Origin: an uncultured Collinsella sp.
GTDB lineage: Bacteria; Actinomycetota; Coriobacteriia; Coriobacteriales; Coriobacteriaceae
Assembly: GCA_958452935.1 (NCBI GenBank)
Contig: CAUDVX010000001.1
Coordinates: forward strand, 62,001 to 126,000
Length of the DNA: 64,000 nucleotides
Reading direction: 5' to 3'
The stretch's first letter is position 1, and each line of letters starts with the position of its first letter. A program made the translations under genes and the position numbers. Below the pieces are notes generated by a model. The model was not told where the DNA came from. It saw only the letters and a list, made by a program, of their open reading frames with translations, and did no database searches. Below are positions 50,531-58,105 of this stretch, piece after piece.

Positions 50531-50532
50531 CC

Positions 50533-50578
50533 AAAAACAAAGGGTGGCCACTTGCGCCTTGGCGCCAATGACCACCCT
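50533..50578 (-). terminator. Terminator after purN
   Basis: AGGGTGGTCATTGGCGC pairs with GCGCAAGTGGCCACCCT on the minus strand, then TTTGTTTTTGG. Confidence 0.85.
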
Positions 50579-50608
50579 GACTACTCGGCTAAATTGTACT
50601 GTGCGCCG

Positions 50609-51310
50609 CTAGCCGCGAGGCGCATCAATTGCGACCTTGCCGCTTTCCAGCACGTGAACGCGACCGTCGGCGAGCATCTGCACGACCTCGGGATACAGCA
50701 CATGCTCGATCGCGTGGATGTGCTCCTCGAGTTTGTCGACATCCCAGCCCTCCTCAACAGCCAGCGCGCGCTGGGCGATGATGGGCCCGTTGTCGTAAAT
50801 CTCGTTGGCAAAATGCACGGTCACGCCGGTCACCTTGACGCCGCGCGCAAAGGCATCGTCAATCGCATGGGCGCCGGTAAAGCTCGGCAGCAGCGCCGGG
50901 TGTAGGTTGACCACGCGGTTGGGAAACGCCGCCAGCAGCGGCGTATGCACCATGCGCATGTAGCCGGCCATGACCACATATTCGCAGCCGCGCTCAAGCA
51001 GCTCATGCGCGATGATCTCGTCAGCAGCGATGGGGTCGGCGTAGACATCCTTGGACAGCGTGAGTGTCTGGATGCCCGCACGCTCGGCACGCTGCAAGCC
51101 CTTGGCCGAAGGACGGCTCGACACCACAAGTTCAATCGAAGCGTTGAGCTTGCCGGCGCCGATCAGGTCGATCAGCGCCTGCAGGTTGGTACCCGAACCG
51201 CTGATAAGCACGCCGATCTTGAGCGGCTCAGCCGTATCGGTACCGGTCGGACGGGTATAGGGCACAAAGCCCAGGCCCTCGGCATCAGCCATCTGCTCGT
51301 TAGCGCTCAT
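50609..51310 (-). CDS. purN: Phosphoribosylglycinamide formyltransferase
   Basis: 233 residues from the ATG at 51310, which overlaps the purM stop by 11 bases. Purine step 3, using 10-formyl-THF. Motifs: IGVLISGSGTNLQALID, YVVMAGYMRMV, and the catalytic stretch VVNLHPALLPSFTGAHAIDD. It has about 30 extra residues before the first strand. Third gene of purF-purM-purN. Confidence 0.94.
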   Translation of the reverse strand: MSANEQMADAEGLGFVPYTRPTGTDTAEPLKIGVLISGSGTNLQALIDLIGAGKLNASIELVVSSRPSAKGLQRAERAGIQTLTLSKDVYADPIAADEIIAHELLERGCEYVVMAGYMRMVHTPLLAAFPNRVVNLHPALLPSFTGAHAIDDAFARGVKVTGVTVHFANEIYDNGPIIAQRALAVEEGWDVDKLEEHIHAIEHVLYPEVVQMLADGRVHVLESGKVAIDAPRG

Positions 51311-52403
51311 CGGAGTACACGACCTTACCGGAGCCCTCGACGCACTCGCCCACACGGAACGGCTTCTCGCCTAGCGCGACCAGTGCCTCGGTCACGGCAG
51401 CCTCGTCCTCGGGAGCGACGATCAGGCACAGGCCGACGCCCATGTTGAAGGTCTTGCATGCCTCGTTGGGCGCGAGCTCGGCCTGGCGCGACACGTAGGT
51501 GATGACGGGCGGAACATCCCAGCCCATCTCGGCGCCGTTGCGGGTGACCACGGCGTCGACGTCGTCGGCCAGCGCGCGGTTGAGGTTCTCGGTAATGCCG
51601 CCGCCGGTGATATGGGCAATCGCGTGCACCGGAGCGCCACCGCGCAGCAGCTCAAGAATCGGCTTCACATAAATGCGCGTGGGAGCCAGCAGAGCGTCGG
51701 CCAGCGAAGCACCGCCGAGCTCCTCGAGCGGACGGCTCAGTTCCTCGGCCTTAGCAGCAGCCTCGGGCGTGCCCGGCTTGATGCCGTCGACACCGATAAC
51801 CTTGCGCACGAGTGAGTATCCGTTGGAGTGCACACCGGTGGAGGGCAGGCCCAGGATCACATCGCCGGGGCGAACGTTCGCGGGGTCGAGCATCTTGGGA
51901 CGGTCGACGACGCCCACGGTAAAGCCAGCGAGGTCGTAATCGGCGGGGGCCATGACACCCGGGTGCTCGGCCATCTCGCCGCCCACGAGCGCGCAGCCCG
52001 CGAGCTTGCAGCCGTCGGCCACGCCCTTGATGATCTTTGCCATGTGCTCGGCCTCAATGTGACCGATGGCAACGTAATCCAGGAAGAACAGCGGCTCGGC
52101 GCCCGAAGCCAAAATGTCATTGACGCACATGGCGACCAGGTCCTGGCCCACCGTCTCGTGACGGTCCATGATCTGGGCGAGCACGAGCTTGGTGCCCACG
52201 CCGTCGGTGCCGCTGATCAGGATCGGGTCTTCCATATCCTTAAGCGCGGCAGCCGAGAACAGGCCACCAAAGCCACCGATGCCGCCGATAACCTCGGGGC
52301 GGTTGGTGTCCTTGACCATCTGCTTAATAGCGTCGACGGCACGGCCGCCCTCAGCGGTATCGACGCCGGCGTCCTCGTACGTCACATGCTTGCTGTCGCT
52401 CAT
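51300..52403 (-). CDS. purM: Phosphoribosylformylglycinamidine cyclo-ligase
   Basis: 367 residues; AIR synthetase. Motifs: YEDAGVDTAEGGRAVDAIK, GGIGGFGGLFSA, SGTDGVGTKLVLAQ, GGEMAEHPGVM, GLPSTGVHSNGYSLVRKV and AHITGGGITENL. Partly overlaps purN at the end. GAGGAAGG before the ATG. Confidence 0.96.
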   Translation of the reverse strand: MSDSKHVTYEDAGVDTAEGGRAVDAIKQMVKDTNRPEVIGGIGGFGGLFSAAALKDMEDPILISGTDGVGTKLVLAQIMDRHETVGQDLVAMCVNDILASGAEPLFFLDYVAIGHIEAEHMAKIIKGVADGCKLAGCALVGGEMAEHPGVMAPADYDLAGFTVGVVDRPKMLDPANVRPGDVILGLPSTGVHSNGYSLVRKVIGVDGIKPGTPEAAAKAEELSRPLEELGGASLADALLAPTRIYVKPILELLRGGAPVHAIAHITGGGITENLNRALADDVDAVVTRNGAEMGWDVPPVITYVSRQAELAPNEACKTFNMGVGLCLIVAPEDEAAVTEALVALGEKPFRVGECVEGSGKVVYSDER

Positions 52404-52512
52404 CTGAGCCTTCCTCTCCCACTACCGTGGCGCCGCGCGGGCGCCAAACGGTGTTCATAGTTGCGTTCATTTCGGCGCGCACCATAACAGCACGCGCCGT
52501 CATATCAACAAA

Positions 52513-52560
52513 ACGGCAGGTAAAACCTACCACAATAAACCTGTCCTCACATGGCGGGTT
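52513..52560. repeat. GGACAGG-loop hairpin between purF and purM
   Basis: GGCAGGTAAAACCTACCA and AATAAACCTGTCC, then TGGCGGGTTTT: the inverse of the repeat at 41291-41336 with changed stem bases. It sits right after the purF stop (52561). Confidence 0.65.
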
Positions 52561-54231
52561 TTAGGCCTCGCCGTGCTCCTCTTCCCAGCTGCGGTCGTCG
52601 TATTTCTCGACCACGGCGTCGTCGTCAAAGTGCAGCGGCTTGTCCAGGTTGCGGGGCTTAAAGCCCTCCATGAACTTGTCGCGGCCAAAGCTCTCGGGAA
52701 TCGCCACGGGATAACGGCCGGTAAAGCACGCATCGCAGTAACCGCCCTTGGGCATGACCTTCAGCAGGCCCTCGACCGAAAGGAAGGCCAGCGAATCGGC
52801 GCCAATGTACTCGCAAATCTCGTCGACCGTCTTGTTGGCGCTGATAAGCTGCGACTGCACGTCGGTATCGATACCGTAGAAGCACGGCCAGATGACCTCG
52901 GGCGAGTTGATGCGGATATGAATCTCCTTGGCACCGGCGTTGCGCAGCATCTTGACAAGCTGCACCATGGTGGTGCCGCGGACGATGGAGTCATCGATGA
53001 CGACCAGGCGCTTGCCCTCGATGTTGTCACGCAGCGGGTTGAGCTTCATGCGCACGCCCATGGCACGCAGCTCCTGCGTGGGCTCGATAAACGTGCGTCC
53101 CACGTAGCGGTTCTTGATGAGGCCCTCGCCAAAGGGAATGCCGCTCTCGTGCGAATAGCCCTCCGCGGGCGGCAGGCCGGAGTCGGGCACGCCGATGACC
53201 AGGTCGGCCTCGACGGGCTCCTCATGTGCCAGCTGACGACCCATGTCATAGCGGCAGGCGTAGACGCTCTTGCCGTTCATGATGGAATCGGGACGAGCGA
53301 AGTAGACCTGCTCAAAGATGCAGTTAGCAGGCTCTTCGGCGGCAGGCACACCTTGCTCGGACACAAGGCCCTCGGCGCTGATGCGCAAAATCTCACCGGG
53401 ACGGACGTCGCGGACGTACTCGGCGCCCACAATATCGAGTGCGCAAGTCTCGGAGGCGACGACCCAGCCGCCGGCGCGGGTGACATGGGTGGTGGCGTCG
53501 ACCGTCGCGGCGCCGTCCTGCGACGGCAGCTGCGAAACGGATGCGGCATCGGCCTGGTCCAGGCCCTCGTCCACCAGCTTGCCCAGCACGAGCGGGCGAA
53601 TGCCGTGCGGATCGCGGAATGCGTAGAGCGCCTGCTCGTTGATGAGCGTCATGGCGTAGCCGCCGCGCACGAGCTCCATGGTCTTGCGAATGCCCTCGCG
53701 CAGATGGCCTGTACGCTGAGTAAAGTAGCCGATGAGTTTGGTCGCGACCTCGGAATCCGAGTTGGAGAGGAACGGCACGCCCAGCTCGATCAGCTGGCGG
53801 CGCAGCTCGTCGGTGTTGACGAGGGTGCCGTTGTGCGCGAGCGCGATAATGACGCTATTGATGGTAGAGAGGTGCGGCTGAGAGGCTTCCCAGCTCTTGG
53901 CGCCGGCGGTGCCGTAGCGCACATGACCCACGGCCAGCTGACCGGAGAGCGTCGACAAGTCGGCATTGGAGAACACGCGGTCGAGCAGGCCCAGGTCCTT
54001 GCGAACCATAACCGTGCCGCCGTCACCCACGGCGATTCCCGCCGATTCTTGGCCACGGTGCTGCAATGCACGCAGGCCAAAGTACGTCAGTCGAGCCACG
54101 TCGCGATCGGGCGCCCAGACACCAAAAACGCCGCATTCCTCATGCAGCTGGTCAGAGTCCGGATCATACGTCGACATGGCGTTCACCTGTCCCGCGGCAC
54201 GCTCGGCCGCGCGGATGGTTTCTTGAGACAT
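52561..54231 (-). CDS. purF: Amidophosphoribosyltransferase
   Basis: 556 residues; first committed purine step. An N-terminal stretch of about 33 residues precedes the nucleophile Cys in EECGVFGVW, so a propeptide is probably removed. Glutaminase motifs RALQHRGQESAGI, GHVRYGTAG, LAHNGTLVN; PRTase loop LVVIDDSIVRGTT; GGYCDACFTGRYPV. First gene of the unit with purM and purN. GGGGA before the ATG. Confidence 0.96.
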   Translation of the reverse strand: MSQETIRAAERAAGQVNAMSTYDPDSDQLHEECGVFGVWAPDRDVARLTYFGLRALQHRGQESAGIAVGDGGTVMVRKDLGLLDRVFSNADLSTLSGQLAVGHVRYGTAGAKSWEASQPHLSTINSVIIALAHNGTLVNTDELRRQLIELGVPFLSNSDSEVATKLIGYFTQRTGHLREGIRKTMELVRGGYAMTLINEQALYAFRDPHGIRPLVLGKLVDEGLDQADAASVSQLPSQDGAATVDATTHVTRAGGWVVASETCALDIVGAEYVRDVRPGEILRISAEGLVSEQGVPAAEEPANCIFEQVYFARPDSIMNGKSVYACRYDMGRQLAHEEPVEADLVIGVPDSGLPPAEGYSHESGIPFGEGLIKNRYVGRTFIEPTQELRAMGVRMKLNPLRDNIEGKRLVVIDDSIVRGTTMVQLVKMLRNAGAKEIHIRINSPEVIWPCFYGIDTDVQSQLISANKTVDEICEYIGADSLAFLSVEGLLKVMPKGGYCDACFTGRYPVAIPESFGRDKFMEGFKPRNLDKPLHFDDDAVVEKYDDRSWEEEHGEA

Positions 54232-54516
54232 GGCATCCCCTCAGAGCCTCGTATTTTGGCGTTACCCGCCTTATTATACGCACGGCGCGACGCGCTCCCC
54301 CGCGCATGAGCAGCGCTTTTTAAAAGCCCACCGAGCTAATAATCCGTTTTGCGGCCAAACATTTTATTGGTCTGTCCAGTGCAAGCGCCCACGCCCCCAG
54401 GTGGCCGCCGCGTCCACCGTTGAGGGTTGCATTGTTGCAATTGGGACGTTCGTCCTGTCTTTTGGCAGGTTGGCGGCGTATCCTTGTAACCTAGGACAAA
54501 GCGAGAAAGGTTCTGT

Positions 54517-55746
54517 ATGGATCGAAACGAACTCGACCCCAGCGTCCCCAGCGCCACGGAGGTCAAGAAGATTCCCCTCATCATTAAGGTGTACGCCGTC
54601 CTGTGCATCCTGTCCGGCGTGGGCACACTCCCGTCGGTCGCCGCCTTTATGTGGCAGGTCATCACCGCGCTCATTAACGGCAACGCCGCCGCCAAGCTCG
54701 GCGACAACACGCTCGTCGCGGTTGGACTCATCGTCGCCGGCATCATGCTCTCTGCGGCAAGTGCCGTCATCCTGATCATCTTTGGCCTGGACCTTATCAG
54801 AAACCAGCGCCGCAACGCCGCCCGCCTGTCCTATATCCTTATTGCATTCACCGTCGTCGAGCTTTTGGTCGACGTGATGCTCCAAGGTATCGGGCTCTTC
54901 TTGCTTCGTCCCGCTATTCAGCTCGGTATCCTCATCGCGCTTTCAGCCACCGTCGATCCTACGCTTCGCCAGGAGCGCGAACTGCAGCGCCGCCTGCAGG
55001 AGATGCTCGACCGCGACGCCGCCGCCGAGGGCATGCTCGGCCGCGACGAAACCGGCGAGGGCTACATCAAGCTCAACTACTTCAACCTGTTCTGGGTATT
55101 CTTCGTCTGCAGCGTGTTAGGTCTCATTCTCGAGGAAGTCTGGCATATGGTCGTCGTCGATCCCGGCGTCTATCAGGACCGTGCCGGTATGCTATTTGGC
55201 CCCTTTAGCCCCATCTACGGATTTGGCGCGGTGCTCATGACCATGGCGCTCAACCGCTTCTATAAAAAGAATCCTCTGATCATTTTCCTGGTAAGTGCCC
55301 TGATCGGCGGCGCTTTCGAGGTGTTTGTAGGCTGGTTTATGCAGACCTCATTTGGCGTGGTGTCGTGGAGCTATTCACACATTAGGCTATTCGGCATGCC
55401 CGATCCCATCGCGGTATTGACCGGGGGACGCACATGCACGCCGTTTGCCTGCATGTGGGGCCTGGGTGGCCTCATCTGGATCAAGCTGCTGCTGCCGAGG
55501 TTGCTCAAGCTCATCAACATGATTCCGTGGAAGAGTCGCTACTCGGCTACCGTCATCTTTACCGTCATTATGCTGGTCGACGGCGTCATGACGCTACAGT
55601 CGCTCGACTACTGGTACCAGCGCGTCAACGGCACGGAGCCGGATATTCCCGTCGCGCAGTTCTACGGCAAGTATTTCGATAACGATTACATGGAGAACCG
55701 CTTCCAGAGCATGACCATGAGCCCCAAGGATGCGACGCGCGTGTAG
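54517..55746 (+). CDS. CmpB-like putative ABC transporter permease, membrane protein
   Basis: 409 residues. Four helices in the first 150 residues, a charged cytoplasmic coil (RQERELQRRLQEMLDRDAAA), then a second group of about five helices with FGPFSPIYGFGAVLM, FEVFVGWFMQ and WSYSHIRLFG, CTPFACMWG, the pattern of the family annotated as putative ABC transporter permease CmpB. No ATPase adjoins it. Function unknown. AGAAAGG before the ATG; terminator at 55781-55823. Confidence 0.8.
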   Translation: MDRNELDPSVPSATEVKKIPLIIKVYAVLCILSGVGTLPSVAAFMWQVITALINGNAAAKLGDNTLVAVGLIVAGIMLSAASAVILIIFGLDLIRNQRRNAARLSYILIAFTVVELLVDVMLQGIGLFLLRPAIQLGILIALSATVDPTLRQERELQRRLQEMLDRDAAAEGMLGRDETGEGYIKLNYFNLFWVFFVCSVLGLILEEVWHMVVVDPGVYQDRAGMLFGPFSPIYGFGAVLMTMALNRFYKKNPLIIFLVSALIGGAFEVFVGWFMQTSFGVVSWSYSHIRLFGMPDPIAVLTGGRTCTPFACMWGLGGLIWIKLLLPRLLKLINMIPWKSRYSATVIFTVIMLVDGVMTLQSLDYWYQRVNGTEPDIPVAQFYGKYFDNDYMENRFQSMTMSPKDATRV

Positions 55747-55780
55747 CGCCACGCAATGCCGAGATTTTTCAACGCACAGA

Positions 55781-55823
55781 AAAGCCCGCTGGCAGACTGA
55801 TTGAACTGCCAGCGGGCTTTTTG
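55781..55823. terminator. Bidirectional terminator between convergent genes
   Basis: AAAGCCCGCTGGCAG (55781-55795) and CTGCCAGCGGGCTTT (55806-55820) plus TTT. Serves genes on both sides. Confidence 0.9.
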
Positions 55824-55845
55824 TTGGCGAGTGCTGCTGCCGGCC

Positions 55846-56262
55846 TTACGCCTCGCGCTCGACCTCGCTCACACACTCATTTTTGATGGCACCGACGAGC
55901 GCCTGCAGCGCATCGACGACATGCGGGCGGATGTCTCCGCCAATGAGTACGAGCATGATGTCGTCGCCCACGGTAAGCTCGCCACTCGCCAGCCACACGC
56001 GCACATAGCCGATACCCGGCATCGCGCGCGTTGCCTCGATAGCGGCCTGCACCTTTTCGGCATCGAAGCCAAACACCATGCCGCCCACCTTATGTCCAGG
56101 CGCCACACCATTTGTCTCGATCCCACGCACCTCGGACTTAGGCGTCGCACGCACCACGCCGTTGTGTGTCAGGTACATCCCACAATCAGCCGCCGAAGCA
56201 TCGGCCTTGGCTTCGCGCAGCCAAGCATCAACCGAAGGCATCGATTTGCCGTTCTCAAGCAT
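55846..56262 (-). CDS. MoaE-like protein
   Basis: 138 residues. Pattern like the molybdopterin synthase large subunit: YLTHNGVVRATPKSEV near residue 31, GFDAEKVQAAIEA, and GELTVGDDIMLVLIGGDIRP ahead of ALVGAIKNECVSEVE. The usual second catalytic Lys/Arg region (PIWKKE) is not clear. No other moa genes are in the window. Could be a family member with a different job. ATG at 56262 has AGGAG at 5 bases. Confidence 0.55.
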   Translation of the reverse strand: MLENGKSMPSVDAWLREAKADASAADCGMYLTHNGVVRATPKSEVRGIETNGVAPGHKVGGMVFGFDAEKVQAAIEATRAMPGIGYVRVWLASGELTVGDDIMLVLIGGDIRPHVVDALQALVGAIKNECVSEVEREA

Positions 56263-56316
56263 CATTTCTCCTTTTGATTTCCAGGGTAATCTTTTGGGAC
56301 GGGGCTCCCGGACACT

Positions 56317-57315
56317 TTATTCCTCGACCGGCGTGAGCACCATGACTGCGCGCGTATTGCTAAATGACAGCGAACGGCAAGTCACAAGCGTTACGACCTT
56401 GGTTGCCGAAGCGGCACGATCGGTGGCATCGCTCGCCACGGCCGAGGCGCCGTCGAGCATCTCGGACAGGTAATTCTTCAGTCCGTCATCGCCCTCAAAG
56501 TTGGGCGTGCGCGCCTTGGCATATGTGTCCTCGACCACCTTGGTCGCCAGCGGGCGCAACTTATACGTCGCATCGCGCGTGATGTAGTACACGTATTCCA
56601 TGCTGTCGAACGTCGCCTGATCGGTCGTATCCGAAATCACGTTGAACATCGAACCGTCGTTCATGTGATGACCGTAAATCGTGGTCTGCTGATCCACCAT
56701 GCCCGGCGCGGTGTCGTCGCTATCCAAGAAGATGGCTCCCGAGGCATTAGCGGTGCCGTCGAATAGCGTGTTGAGGTACTTGGAGTTGTTGTTGGTCTGC
56801 ACCACGGGGTAGTTGATGTTGGTGCCGGGCGCGTAAATCCAACCCACAACCTCGGGATTTGTCTGGGCAAGCGCATTGAAATCGATAATCGGCACGCCGC
56901 TGGCGTCCTTGTCGCTCACATATTGCTTTTCGATTTTTTGATACGACTCGCTCGCCTGCTTATAGCCAATCTGCGCGTTGATAAAGATAGCGGCCGCAGC
57001 AACGATCAGGCCAATGCCGATGATGATGAGCAGAATGGGAATGACGGAGCGGCGCTTTTTGCGCGGCGGCTCGGTATAGCTTGATGGCGCGGCATGCGCC
57101 GAAGAGCGAGGTGACTTCTTGGCCGTACTGTATGACGAAGGACGATATGCAGCCGGCGTATCCTGACGGCGATGCTTCGCCGGCGTCACGGGGCGCGGCG
57201 CGCGCGGCTGCTGAGGAGAGGATGTCCGACCCTGCTGCGGTGCGCGGGCTGCTCCCGACTTGGCTGGATCGGGAATCCGAGAAGCCGAAAAACGCTTTCC
57301 CTGATAGTCGGACAT
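56317..57315 (-). CDS. srtB: Class B sortase
   Basis: 332 residues. N-terminal 85 residues are basic, Pro/Ser-rich and cytoplasmic; one membrane helix at about 90-112 (VIPILLIIIGIGLIVAAAAIF, in part). Sortase fold with VVGWIYAPGTNINYPVVQ, catalytic His in IYGHHMNDGSMF, Cys313 in TLVTCRSLSFSNTR and Arg322. An Ala/Ser/Asp-rich stretch lies just before the last strand. It lies less than 1 kb from a wall-anchored GH31 protein but separated by purE; whether it anchors that IPNTG substrate is open. Confidence 0.92.
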   Translation of the reverse strand: MSDYQGKRFSASRIPDPAKSGAARAPQQGRTSSPQQPRAPRPVTPAKHRRQDTPAAYRPSSYSTAKKSPRSSAHAAPSSYTEPPRKKRRSVIPILLIIIGIGLIVAAAAIFINAQIGYKQASESYQKIEKQYVSDKDASGVPIIDFNALAQTNPEVVGWIYAPGTNINYPVVQTNNNSKYLNTLFDGTANASGAIFLDSDDTAPGMVDQQTTIYGHHMNDGSMFNVISDTTDQATFDSMEYVYYITRDATYKLRPLATKVVEDTYAKARTPNFEGDDGLKNYLSEMLDGASAVASDATDRAASATKVVTLVTCRSLSFSNTRAVMVLTPVEE

Positions 57316-57351
57316 GGCTCTCCTTATGCTGCAAATGGACTGGCAGAGCGC

Positions 57352-57816
57352 TTAGGCGTCAGCCATCTCTTGCTTCATCTTCTCGATAACCTTGCGGTAC
57401 TCGACATCGCATGCGCCCAGAATCTGCGTGGCGTAAATGGCAGCGTTCTTGGCACCGTTGATGGCCACACAGGCAACGGGCACGCCCGAAGGCATCTGAA
57501 CCATCGACAGCAGCGAGTCCATACCACCCAGATCGCTCGTCTTCATAGGCACGCCAATAACCGGCAGCGGAGTAAACGCAGCCACGACACCGCCCAGGTG
57601 AGCAGCCTTGCCGGCAGCAGCGATAATCACCTTGATACCGCGGTCGGCAGCAGTCGAGGCCCACTCATGGACCTTCGCCGGCGTGCGGTGCGCGCTTGCA
57701 ATCACGAGCTCATAGGGCACGCCCAGCGCCTCGAGCTCGGCGGTGCAACCTTCCATAACGCCCAGATCGGACTTGGAGCCCATGATGATCCCGACAACCG
57801 GCTTCTGATCTGCCAT
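57352..57816 (-). CDS. purE: N5-carboxyaminoimidazole ribonucleotide mutase
   Basis: 154 residues from the ATG at 57816 (AGGAGG 9 bases upstream). Motifs: VGIIMGSKSDLGVME, VIASAHRTPAKVHEW, IIAAAGKAAHLGGVVAA, PVIGVPMKTSDLGGMDSLLS, VAINGAKNAAIYATQIL. Small class I PurE. Separate from the pur cluster at 50.6-54.2 kb. The 31-bp inverted repeat at 57910-58001 lies upstream. Confidence 0.96.
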   Translation of the reverse strand: MADQKPVVGIIMGSKSDLGVMEGCTAELEALGVPYELVIASAHRTPAKVHEWASTAADRGIKVIIAAAGKAAHLGGVVAAFTPLPVIGVPMKTSDLGGMDSLLSMVQMPSGVPVACVAINGAKNAAIYATQILGACDVEYRKVIEKMKQEMADA

Positions 57817-57909
57817 AAACAAAGACCTCCTGTTGAGAGCGGTGACGCAGCGAATCCGCGACCCTTAACTACTGAGAGTAGTATAGCTGCTCCCGTCCCT
57901 GCGGTCTGT

Positions 57910-58001
57910 GGGTGCTCTGCGGCGGCCCGGTGTTTTCATCTTCACTCCGGTTGCTGCGCAAAGTCGTTCAGATGAAAACACCGGGCCGCCGCAGAGCACC
58001 C
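57910..58001. repeat. Perfect 31-bp inverted repeat with 30-base loop
   Basis: GGGTGCTCTGCGGCGGCCCG... (57910-57940) is exactly inverted at 57971-58001. No mismatch in 31 bases. It lies between the GH31 3' end and purE. Confidence 0.95.
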
Positions 58002-58042
58002 TCGACCTACCGGGGATTGCTATGACGTACGTTGGCTGAAAT

Positions 58043-58090
58043 AAAAAAGCAATGCCCGCCGTCCTTGGTGGAGCGGCGGGCACGTTTGCT
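58043..58090 (-). terminator. Terminator of the GH31 gene
   Basis: TGCCCGCCG pairs with CGGCGGGCA on the minus strand; TTGCTTTTTT follows (ending 58043). Confidence 0.85.
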
Positions 58091-58105
58091 TAGTTATCGC
58101 TGGGA

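Noticed and set aside
57910..58001. Transcription terminator of the GH31 gene
   Set aside because: No T run follows either arm, and a proper terminator exists at 58043-58090.
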